DNA of 64,000 bases from FEN-1297 sp963710735 (GTDB lineage: Bacteria; Bacteroidota; Ignavibacteria; Ignavibacteriales; Ignavibacteriaceae). Below are positions 10,443 to 17,525 of this stretch, piece by piece (the first letter of the stretch is position 1; each line of letters starts with the position of its first letter). The position numbers and the translations under genes were made by a program. The stretch spans positions 457,121 through 521,120 of the forward strand of contig CAVQBN010000004.1 of NCBI GenBank assembly GCA_963710735.1, given 5' to 3'. The notes below the pieces were generated by a model. It saw only the letters and a list, made by a program, of their open reading frames with translations. It searched no databases and was not told where the DNA came from.

Positions 10443-11987
10443 TTAAACAGCAATTCGTTTCTCAATAGTTTTTAGATATGCATTCTGATCGTGAAACATG
10501 GCACCTTCAGGAAGCCAGTCCCACAATGGACCCATTTCATTTTTAATAATATCTTTATAGAATTGCGGAAGCTCCGTTGTTTCTTGCTCAAAGTAATCCC
10601 GGAATTCAGTTTCGGAAGTTAGGTGCATAAAAATCAGTTTATTATATGCAACCCTTCCGAAACCTTCTTCCGATATTGCCCGTACTACATTCATCCACCG
10701 CGGAATAAATGCATTTGTTGCCATTAAACGCTTTCCGATTGCTTTCCAGGAAAATGTATGTTCGCCTAGGTTGATAATATTAGAATAAAATTCAGTCCAT
10801 GAATAATTTTTCGGTTTAACGTTCATTGCATGATTATTATCCAGGAAATGAAATGGAAACGGCACTACCCTGTTTACCTGTTGATACTCCAGGTTAAGAG
10901 GTGCAGCCTGCCCGAACGCTGATAATAGAGAATAACCTGGAAAAGCACCGGGTGTCATATCTACGAATTTTTTTGTAAGTTCAAAGGGCTCCTCCCCTTT
11001 ATCTGAATCGAGCCCAAGTACAAAATTAGTTTGAACGTAAGGAATGTACCGTAAGATCATATTAACCTGATCGGCAATATGTTTAACCTTATCCAAACCT
11101 ACCAGGCTTCCCGTTTTTGATTTATTCCCAAGATCAAACCACGATTCTATCCCAGGCAGCATAGCTCCGAAACCATTCTTTTTAAGCCTTTTCATATGCG
11201 GTTCGGATAGCAGCGATAAGCTGCTTTCGGCAATAAAGTCTATACTATTTTGGGGTATTGCTTCCTCAATGGCATCCATGTATTCGTTAAATCTGATCCC
11301 GAAATTAGGATCGTGCCACCCTACGAGAGGGCGTTTAAACTTAGTGAGAAGAAAAGATAAATCCTCCTTCATTGTATCAAAGTCTAACGGTTGATAAGCT
11401 ACCGTTGAATCAATGCAGAAGCTGCATGTATATGGGCAGCCTAAACTTCCCAGCATAGGAACCATTTTTATTAAGGGAGCCTTTCGTAGAGTCGGTTCAA
11501 TAAATTTCCATCGCTCCTTAACTCCCGGCAGCGACAACGGTTGTCTTTGGGCTGTAAGATGTAATCCTACCGGACGATGTGGTGAACAGTCATGTAAAAT
11601 TTCGTTAATAATATTTTTATCTGTAAATCCTACTACATAATCAAAATACTTAACTGCATCCTCCGGATAGCAGCGTGCATGCGGACCACCTAATACAGTA
11701 ACAGCACCGCGCGACCGTAAGAGATTGCTTAAAGCATAAGCTGTTTGTGCACCTTCGGTAAATGCACCGATAAATATTATATCTGCATTTAGCGGAAGCT
11801 CCTTCATCAGATCTTCCTTACCCGTATAGCAAACATATGTAACATCATGGCCTTCTTCCTCACACCATACTCCTAATACTTGCGGCATTATACTCGCAAA
11901 GTTCGCGAACATTATTCGCGCAAATAATTTTTTGTTAGGTTTTTTTGAGACAAGGTCTATAATCCCGACCTGAAGTTTACGGTTCAT
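10443..11987 (-). CDS. B12-binding-type radical SAM protein
   Basis: This intact protein has 514 residues. Residues 1-150 form the cobalamin-binding-like Rossmann domain, with GVWCEEEGHDVTYVCY and the AVTVLGGPHARCYPED segment typical of it. The radical SAM iron-sulfur motif GCPYTCSFCIDS (CxxxCxxC) is near residue 190. A TIM-barrel half follows, with substrate-binding segments up to the C-terminus. The specific reaction cannot be read from the sequence. It is first in an apparent operon: 31 bases separate it from the histidine kinase, and a second radical SAM gene follows. The AAAGGGA box B lies about 146 bases upstream. It is only distantly related to the 8033-9543 protein, so the two are not recent duplicates. 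Confidence 0.88.
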   Translation of the reverse strand: MNRKLQVGIIDLVSKKPNKKLFARIMFANFASIMPQVLGVWCEEEGHDVTYVCYTGKEDLMKELPLNADIIFIGAFTEGAQTAYALSNLLRSRGAVTVLGGPHARCYPEDAVKYFDYVVGFTDKNIINEILHDCSPHRPVGLHLTAQRQPLSLPGVKERWKFIEPTLRKAPLIKMVPMLGSLGCPYTCSFCIDSTVAYQPLDFDTMKEDLSFLLTKFKRPLVGWHDPNFGIRFNEYMDAIEEAIPQNSIDFIAESSLSLLSEPHMKRLKKNGFGAMLPGIESWFDLGNKSKTGSLVGLDKVKHIADQVNMILRYIPYVQTNFVLGLDSDKGEEPFELTKKFVDMTPGAFPGYSLLSAFGQAAPLNLEYQQVNRVVPFPFHFLDNNHAMNVKPKNYSWTEFYSNIINLGEHTFSWKAIGKRLMATNAFIPRWMNVVRAISEEGFGRVAYNKLIFMHLTSETEFRDYFEQETTELPQFYKDIIKNEMGPLWDWLPEGAMFHDQNAYLKTIEKRIAV

Positions 11988-12132
11988 AAAAACACCTGCT
12001 TATACTTTAAATTTAGAATTATATCACTCAGTAAGTTAGATTGAGAATTGCTCTTTAAACAATTCTAAATAGAATCAATCCGGTTATCTTGCGAATAAAA
12101 TATAGAAAACCTATCCGATTGTAAATGGTTCT

Positions 12133-12162
12133 AATGGATGGAAAAGGGATTAATCCCTTTGG
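12133..12162 (-). promoter_or_regulatory. AAAGGGA box B (upstream of radical SAM operon)
   Basis: This variant has TAATGGATGG, then the perfect 18-base palindrome AAAGGGATTAATCCCTTT at 12143-12160. The second half-site is kept and is joined by an inverted copy downstream, while the first half-site is degenerate (TAATGGAT). It lies about 146 bases before the start at 11987. Confidence 0.65.
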
Positions 12163-12396
12163 ATTATATAAAAGTGGATAGGTACGTCTAAAATCAAATA
12201 TTTATACAATCCTTTTAATTACTACTACCTAGTGTCATCTTTCCATTTTTTTATCACCTAATTCATTGCCTTTGTTGTTTTGTCTTCTCACTATTCCGTC
12301 ACTCTATATAAAATAAGGCCACTATAATAAAAGATTCCGGTTTACTGCAAAATATTTTAGAACCAATCATAATGTGTAGTTAAAAGATAACCTATA

Positions 12397-12759
12397 TTAC
12401 TTTTGGGGATTTTCTCTGTAACCAGACATTTGCATTTTCTTAGTGCTGTCTTTCATCATTCCACGGGGCTTTATCGACATATTGCCGCTATTCGTTTTCC
12501 TTTGCATCATACCCGTAATCATAGAATTCATCTCGGGGTTATCCATAATTGTTTTCCCCAGCTTTGCCATTTCCGCCTTATCGCCGTTGGTTTTATCTAA
12601 CAGCATTGCCATCATCATTCCCCGCGTATCAGAATTTGATGCTATTTTTGTCATCCATTCTTTCGTCTGAACATCTATTGCTGTTTTGTCATTATTTTTT
12701 TTAACCTGAGCAATTAATGGAAATGACAAAACTATTAGGAATATTATTAAATATTTCAT
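12397..12759 (-). CDS. Small secreted methionine-rich protein, unknown function
   Basis: The protein has 120 residues. An N-terminal signal peptide (MKYLIIFLIVLSFPLIAQ) is followed by a Met- and Lys-rich mature chain with repeated MMM/GMM stretches, such as RGMMMAMLL and ITGMMQRK. No family is recognised. The start has a clear AAAGGAC ribosome site. It sits between the CsbD-like gene and the radical SAM operon on the same strand. It may be co-transcribed with the CsbD-like gene from box C, with an 84-base gap. A Met-rich secreted protein could bind metal such as copper, but that is only a guess. Confidence 0.6.
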   Translation of the reverse strand: MKYLIIFLIVLSFPLIAQVKKNNDKTAIDVQTKEWMTKIASNSDTRGMMMAMLLDKTNGDKAEMAKLGKTIMDNPEMNSMITGMMQRKTNSGNMSIKPRGMMKDSTKKMQMSGYRENPQK

Positions 12760-12843
12760 TTTTAGTCCTTTATTTTATTATGATATTTTTTGGCCGTTTA
12801 TAAAACTTTTCAATAATAGATAGATTAAATGAAGACGAACTTA

Positions 12844-13029
12844 CTAAAGCTTATCAATCATTATAATAATTTCTTTTTTAGTTTTGGATAATTTTTTTTG
12901 TAACCTGGTCAATAGATCGGTTTCATCGCCATTGCTTAATTTTAAATCATCTTTGGTTAACTTTGGATATTTTAATCTAATCTTCTTTTTAAGGGCAATC
13001 CAATTACCTTTATTATTAATCTGATACAT
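12844..13029 (-). CDS. CsbD-like general stress protein
   Basis: This is a 61-residue protein if the ATG at 13029 is used, which follows AGAGG by seven bases. A longer start at 13059 lacks such a site. The pattern is NWIALKKKIRLKYPKLTKDDL, then SNGDETDLLTRLQKKLSKTKKEI. It matches the short CsbD family layout: Trp, a basic helix, LTxDDL, then D-LLxRLQxKLGKTKEE. CsbD proteins are small soluble proteins induced by general stress in many bacteria; their molecular role is unknown. Box C lies only about 67 bases upstream, which ties the AAAGGGA element to a stress function. Confidence 0.7.
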   Translation of the reverse strand: MYQINNKGNWIALKKKIRLKYPKLTKDDLKLSNGDETDLLTRLQKKLSKTKKEIIIMIDKL

Positions 13030-13095
13030 AAAAAGCCTCTTTCTGATAATTAAACACAATTATATTATGAATAAAAGGTTTGTGAATATATAGGG

Positions 13096-13120
13096 CAAAG
13101 GGATGAAAAAGGAACTAGAT
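13096..13120 (-). promoter_or_regulatory. AAAGGGA box C (upstream of csbD-like gene)
   Basis: The sequence is CAAAGGGATGAAAAAGGAAC followed by TAGAT and then TTATTGG, matching the conserved tail. It is the copy closest to its gene start, about 67 bases away. This limits how far downstream the promoter can lie. Confidence 0.75.
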
Positions 13121-13259
13121 TTATTGGATTAGTTTGTAATTTAAGTCAGATTAAATTTGTTCATCGGGAAAATTTTTGATTGCCGGATTACTCCTGGAAA
13201 TATTTTGTTATTTTAATTTCAGCTAAATCCCAATGCTCAAAAAAAGTTCCCTTTAGTTA

Positions 13260-14420
13260 TTAATTATGATCAATAGTGTGTGAAGATTGAACACCGTGAT
13301 CTCCAAACTTCCAGCATTCCCATCCTGAATGATTTAATTTACGTTTTAATTTCCCAAACCGTGCCGGCCGATAAAAAACTTCTACCCCCATATTCATTGA
13401 GGGTCGCACGTATGATGGAAGGTCACCGCAATCACAATGCTCAATGGTTACTAAGGAGTCTTGTGTTAGTCCTTTTAAATCAGTCAATGTTTGATCATAA
13501 ATCTTATTGACTGAATGTAAAAATATCCTTACACGTTCTGCATCGTACACTGCAACGCTAACTGCAGTTTGTACTTCCTTTGTCAGCCGGTCAAATGATT
13601 GTTGAGCGAATTTTTCTGCAAAAGCATGCACATCTCCGTCTGGCAAACTTAAGCCCAATTGCTCCAGTGGATCAAAATCAAAGTAGGATAAATGAAGATA
13701 TCCGGGAGAAGCAATGATGAAGCGGGAAAAAGATCCAAGTGCGCCAATAGTGTGAGGTGTTCCGCCAAAACATGTGGAAAGTATCGTGAGATCGAACTTT
13801 GTAGTATCAGAAGTAAAGCCTTTCAATCCGTGCACAAGATCATTGACCGTAAATGCCCTTTCCGGATACGATGCATCGTAACCTGCGCCTCCGAATTCGG
13901 GAATTTCATGACCGCAGTAGATGAACATTCTCACCATCTTATGATGATTCTTCACCCGGAAACGGCGATACAATGCTACTTCCGGTTCTAACTTAGATTG
14001 TCCCTGATCCCGCCAATATGTTTCATCTGCGATAAGCTGTCCGTTCCGGAAATAATAGAACTTCCCGTCTCGTAAAGGAAAAAAGAACAGGAAATTCTGC
14101 TTAGGTCTTTGGTGGAAGATAAATACTTCAGCTTGCGGATTTTGCTTTGCTACTCTTATTGCTGCTGCCAGAGTTTCTTCATCTGCTCTGTGTTCGTTAC
14201 CGCTCGTATCATGGTAAAGATAGTCCCCGTCACCATGAATTACCCACACAATTGAATACTTTGTTGGAACCACATTCCCTGCTGCATATTGTGATTCACT
14301 CTGAACGGGGAGATTAGCGCTGCACGAGGATAGAGACACAATGATTGCTAAACAACCTATGCTCAACAACAGTATTTTGAAAGGAGCCCTCCTATCCATT
14401 CCGTAGTTTATGTTTCGCAT
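13260..14420 (-). CDS. Caspase-fold (clan CD, clostripain-like) lipoprotein peptidase
   Basis: The protein has 386 residues. Residues 15-33 form a lipoprotein signal with lipobox LSSC. The mature part has two features of the clan CD cysteine peptidase fold. The presumed catalytic His is in MFIYCGHEIPEFGGAGYD, and the presumed Cys is in FDLTILSTCFGGTPHTIGAL at the end of a hydrophobic strand. An N-terminal strand (IVWVIHGDGDYLYHD) fits the first strand of the caspase core. It most resembles C11 (clostripain-like) proteins, with low certainty on subfamily. It is presumably anchored in the envelope. Its start is 11 bases after the stop of the upstream gene (14432-14866), so the two form an operon driven from box D. 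Confidence 0.7.
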   Translation of the reverse strand: MRNINYGMDRRAPFKILLLSIGCLAIIVSLSSCSANLPVQSESQYAAGNVVPTKYSIVWVIHGDGDYLYHDTSGNEHRADEETLAAAIRVAKQNPQAEVFIFHQRPKQNFLFFFPLRDGKFYYFRNGQLIADETYWRDQGQSKLEPEVALYRRFRVKNHHKMVRMFIYCGHEIPEFGGAGYDASYPERAFTVNDLVHGLKGFTSDTTKFDLTILSTCFGGTPHTIGALGSFSRFIIASPGYLHLSYFDFDPLEQLGLSLPDGDVHAFAEKFAQQSFDRLTKEVQTAVSVAVYDAERVRIFLHSVNKIYDQTLTDLKGLTQDSLVTIEHCDCGDLPSYVRPSMNMGVEVFYRPARFGKLKRKLNHSGWECWKFGDHGVQSSHTIDHN

Positions 14421-14431
14421 TTAACTATCCG

Positions 14432-14866
14432 CTAAAGCAAGAGCACAGCTATTATAATTATTAATAGCAGAGTGACAACACCAATTGTTACTGTCCCGGA
14501 TGCCTGTTCCATAGACTGTACGACGTAATTAGAGAAGGAGTTAAGTTGTGAATCCGAAACCCGTTCGTAACCATTGCTGCCTGTAAGCTCATCTTGTTTT
14601 TCCTGCAGTGCAACTTTAAAGCGATCAATACCTAGACGATCTGCTTTCGAAATCAGGCCCAAGTTTTGAACTTTATCCAAAGCTTCAGACATGGTTTGAA
14701 ATGATTCGTTTAAGATTATACGTTTTTCAATTGGGTTATCTGTTGCCTTCACTTTGTTGGCTGTATTGTTGAAGTATTTTTGAAGTTCACCTTTTCCGCC
14801 CGCAATTAATGGGATGGTCAGGACAAACATCATGACTATAGATCCGATAGTAATTCGCGCTTTCAT
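14432..14866 (-). CDS. Envelope protein with signal peptide and C-terminal membrane anchor, unknown
   Basis: The start is taken at the ATG at 14866, which follows AAAGGA by six bases; another in-frame ATG lies 15 bases upstream. Of 144 residues, the first 22 are a signal peptide (IVMMFVLTIPLIAGG). A helical, charged middle follows, and the last 20 residues are a strong membrane helix (TIGVVTLLLIIIIAVLLL). The protein therefore probably displays its middle domain outside the cytoplasmic membrane. No family is recognised. It is first in a two-gene unit with the caspase-fold lipoprotein, which suggests the two act together, for example as substrate or regulator and peptidase. Confidence 0.6.
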   Translation of the reverse strand: MKARITIGSIVMMFVLTIPLIAGGKGELQKYFNNTANKVKATDNPIEKRIILNESFQTMSEALDKVQNLGLISKADRLGIDRFKVALQEKQDELTGSNGYERVSDSQLNSFSNYVVQSMEQASGTVTIGVVTLLLIIIIAVLLL

Positions 14867-15081
14867 TGTTGTTCCTTTCATAAAGTTGATTTAACATATA
14901 ATTTCCAGGATGGGTGTTTTCACAAACAGAATAAATTATTTTATGCTCATCCTTTTTAGCTGTTTGCTGGCTGCAGACACCTTTTGTGTATAACATTATT
15001 TAAACATTGCTGATACCATTCAGCTAGTGAGATAATTAAACTGTTAGAATCTATCGAATAACTACCCGCAAAGAAATAGCC

Positions 15082-15110
15082 CAAAGGGATGAAAAAGGAA
15101 CTACATCTTT
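15082..15110 (-). promoter_or_regulatory. AAAGGGA box D (upstream of caspase-like operon)
   Basis: The sequence is CAAAGGGATGAAAAAGGAAC, then TACATCTTT, near-perfect for both core and tail. It lies about 215 bases upstream of the start at 14866, the longest distance among the copies. The rest of the gap 14867-15309 shows no gene. Confidence 0.72.
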
Positions 15111-15309
15111 TTTTTTAATAATGCCGGTTCAAGTCCACCTTTTCCATAAATATCCTAACACTGGAACTAAAAGATGGAAACAGCAAATACATAATAGTTT
15201 CCACTTTTTTATTCAACGTTAATCCTTCTTAGGTACAGCATCATATTTCAGCCTTTATTATGTATACAAAGATCAATGTAAAATAATATCCACGAAATAT
15301 AGATTACCG

Positions 15310-15495
15310 TCAGATATGTATTGCCTCGAACCCGCTTATAACTCCAAACGCACTTAACAGCCAAAGAATCAGTACAATAATAACTACCGCATTCAAAATT
15401 CTCTTTACGGTAGCCTGCATAGGGATGAAGCGGTCAATCAGCCAGAGGACCACACCTACTATAACCAAAGTAATTACTAATCCACTCAATGACAT
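15310..15495 (-). CDS. Thivi_2564-type small membrane protein
   Basis: The protein has 61 residues and two membrane helices (LVITLVIVGVVLWLI and ILNAVVIIVLILWLLSAFGVI) joined by DRFIPMQATVKR. This arrangement, with the RFIPMQ-x-KxILN link, matches the small Thivi_2564-type membrane protein family, which has no known function. The start follows AGGAAG at good spacing. It lies downstream of the bacterioferritin-like gene with a 169-base gap. It is either the last gene of the box E unit or has its own promoter. Confidence 0.75.
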   Translation of the reverse strand: MSLSGLVITLVIVGVVLWLIDRFIPMQATVKRILNAVVIIVLILWLLSAFGVISGFEAIHI

Positions 15496-15664
15496 ATTCT
15501 TCTTCCTTTCATAAAAAGTTTATATTCCGAATCTCGAAAGACACAATCTTTTGTTTTTCTATCACCTCTCACCGAACAAGATTATTGTTAATAATAAGTA
15601 GCCTGGCGATTATTTTTAAGCTCAGTAATTTATTAGTTTTCATTTTGTGCCGATTAACTTCTAA

Positions 15665-16144
15665 TCAGTTTATCACTCCGTTTGTTTGATTAGCTAAATA
15701 ATTCTTCAGACCCATTTGATTAATCTGGGTAATCTGCTTTTCTCCCCAATCAAGGTGGCTTTCTTCCATTTTAATTATTTTCGTCAGCATATTAACGCTG
15801 CCTTCGTCCTTTATTTCATGTGCAAGGCTGACAGCAGCGTTATAAGTAAGTAATCCCATTAGTTTTGTTTCCTGGTTGTTCTTTACCATATCTAGGACAG
15901 TCCTGCCAATTTTTACCTCATCCAGCCTGGCCAAGGCTGGTGTGCCTTCTAAAAATATGATACGCTGAATAAGCCAGCGAACATGGCGCACCTCATCAAT
16001 TGCTTGTCTATCTATCGCCTTATGAAGTTTTTCATAACCCCAATTGTTACACATTTCCGATTGAACTATATACTGGTTAATAGAAATAATTTCATCAGCT
16101 AAGCGCATATTAAGGACTTTGATTAATTTTTCATTGCCCTTCAT
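15665..16144 (-). CDS. bfr: Bacterioferritin-like ferritin
   Basis: The protein has 159 residues, the usual bacterioferritin length. The N-terminus MKGNEKLIKVLNMRLADEI followed by INQYIVQSEMCNNWGYEKLHK is characteristic. Diiron ligands can be traced as Glu in ADEII, Glu and His in DEVRHVRW, Glu in AHEIKDE, and Glu and His in MEESHLDWGEKQI. The heme-ligand Met usually found in the EMKHA segment is replaced (EVRHV), so heme binding is doubtful. The protein would store iron and detoxify iron with peroxide. It is 43 bases downstream of the small membrane protein gene and lies in the unit led by box E. Confidence 0.85.
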   Translation of the reverse strand: MKGNEKLIKVLNMRLADEIISINQYIVQSEMCNNWGYEKLHKAIDRQAIDEVRHVRWLIQRIIFLEGTPALARLDEVKIGRTVLDMVKNNQETKLMGLLTYNAAVSLAHEIKDEGSVNMLTKIIKMEESHLDWGEKQITQINQMGLKNYLANQTNGVIN

Positions 16145-16187
16145 ATTAATTCCACGGTATAAATATTATAATTAAATATTATCATGA

Positions 16188-16406
16188 TTAAACTTTCTTT
16201 TTAAAGTGCAGCCAACTGAGCGATACACCAAATATTACAGTAACAAGAGTAAGGAACCACAGCCAGCCATTAATCCCCATCCAGCCGTTTTCATTTTGCC
16301 TCCCAATCATTCCGCCACCCAGAAACAAACCGCTTCCGAAGTAAAGAAAGAACACTACTAAGAGTAGTAGAGCGAAGACTAAAAATCTATTGTTTATTGA
16401 ATTCAT
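16188..16406 (-). CDS. Small two-helix membrane protein, unknown
   Basis: The protein has 72 residues with two hydrophobic helices (about 8-28 and 45-65). A Gly/Asn/Trp-rich loop, GGGMIGRQNENGWMGINGW, joins them, and the C-terminus is basic (HFKKKV). No family is recognised. The start follows AGGTGA by six bases. It is the first gene after box E and precedes the bacterioferritin-like gene by 43 bases, so it is likely co-expressed with it. Confidence 0.6.
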   Translation of the reverse strand: MNSINNRFLVFALLLLVVFFLYFGSGLFLGGGMIGRQNENGWMGINGWLWFLTLVTVIFGVSLSWLHFKKKV

Positions 16407-16560
16407 TTATTTCACCTAATTAAGTATTATTTTTTTAATTTTTTCTTGAGATCAAAATTCTTCATGTGTTTTATACCGGCACCTGATAAATTTTGGATCT
16501 TTATAAAAACAATTTTATTCTTAATAAAACTATGAAGTAGTCTTTGTTAATACAATCGTG

Positions 16561-16585
16561 CAAAGGGATGAAAAAGGGACTAGAT
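16561..16585 (-). promoter_or_regulatory. AAAGGGA box E (upstream of membrane protein and bfr)
   Basis: The exact consensus CAAAGGGATGAAAAAGGGAC is followed by TAGAT and preceded by the conserved ATCGTG. It lies between the end of the NarL-type regulator gene and the start at 16406, about 155 bases from the start. Confidence 0.78.
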
Positions 16586-16611
16586 TTTTCTAGATGGAAG
16601 AATAAAAGTGA

Positions 16612-17304
16612 CTATTCGTCCATAAGGGAAGCGGTATTGTTTGAATTTTTAATTGCTTCTGTTGTGTTTACGTATTTAGCAATTTGGATGCGAGTATGAA
16701 GCGTTAATTTTTCAAGTATGTTATGGACATGGCTCTTTACTGTGAATGGAGAGAGATGAAGTTCTTGTGCAATTTCTTTATTGGTGGAACCATCGGCAAT
16801 TAACTCGATTACCTGCTTTTCTCGTTTCGTCATTCGAACTGATTCAATTATCATAGATGGTTGTGATCCGTTAAGTGCATTTTCAACAATCTGTGAGAAA
16901 AGCGATCCGGTCAGATGCGCGGGTAATATTTGTTCTCCTTGAAAAACAGATCTAATGGTTTTCATAAAATCATTAATTGTTGCGTCTTTTAGTAAGAAGC
17001 CTGATACCCCTGCTTCTACAAATTGAAGAACATCCGATTGAATAGGTATTAAATCCGTCACTATTGATTTTACTTCAGGGTAATGCTGTTTAACTGATTT
17101 TACAATTCGCAGACTGCTTTGATTTCGTAAACCGAGATCGAGAAGCACAATATTAGGGTTGAACTGGCCTATCATCTTTAATATGTTTTCGCCATTTCCA
17201 GCAGTTGCAACAACATGCATATCAGCCTGCTTTTTAAGCATAGATACAATGCCATCACGCAAGAGCCTATTATCTTCTATAATAAGTAGTTGAATTTTCT
17301 TCAT
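16612..17304 (-). CDS. NarL/FixJ-family response regulator (paralogue 1)
   Basis: The protein has 230 residues. The receiver domain (1-120) carries the acidic pocket IIEDN, the phospho-Asp in IVLLDLGLRNQSS and Lys in GFLLKDA. The usual MPxxxG after the Asp is replaced by GLRNQ, which is unusual. The LuxR/GerE helix-turn-helix lies at about residues 157-215 (MTKREKQVIELIADG, then NKEIAQELHLSPFTVKSHVH). It is closely related to the regulator at 26467-27159 and to the HTH remnant at 26186-26375. It lies downstream of the KaiC gene with a 221-base gap. No AAAGGGA box precedes it, which would fit a regulator of the other units rather than a target. Confidence 0.92.
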   Translation of the reverse strand: MKKIQLLIIEDNRLLRDGIVSMLKKQADMHVVATAGNGENILKMIGQFNPNIVLLDLGLRNQSSLRIVKSVKQHYPEVKSIVTDLIPIQSDVLQFVEAGVSGFLLKDATINDFMKTIRSVFQGEQILPAHLTGSLFSQIVENALNGSQPSMIIESVRMTKREKQVIELIADGSTNKEIAQELHLSPFTVKSHVHNILEKLTLHTRIQIAKYVNTTEAIKNSNNTASLMDE

Positions 17305-17525
17305 TTATAAATTTTCAATGTATATCAATAAATTTAATATAATAATATAATAATATCCACATTACCCCGATAATGATTTAATATTATTTAACTACCACAA
17401 CTACTATCAGATAATAAGTTTAGCGAGATAGAGTATGCACGTGACTCTCACTCCGCTCTAAATAATTGATCTCAAAATATTAAGGTTTTGTTCTTAGTCT
17501 TGTTCCTTTTTGCTTAATTTATGAA

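Noticed and set aside
17305..17525. Terminator between kaiC-like gene and first NarL regulator
   Set aside because: The GAGATAGAGT / GACTCTCAC pairing is too imperfect and no T-run follows, so read-through between the genes remains possible.
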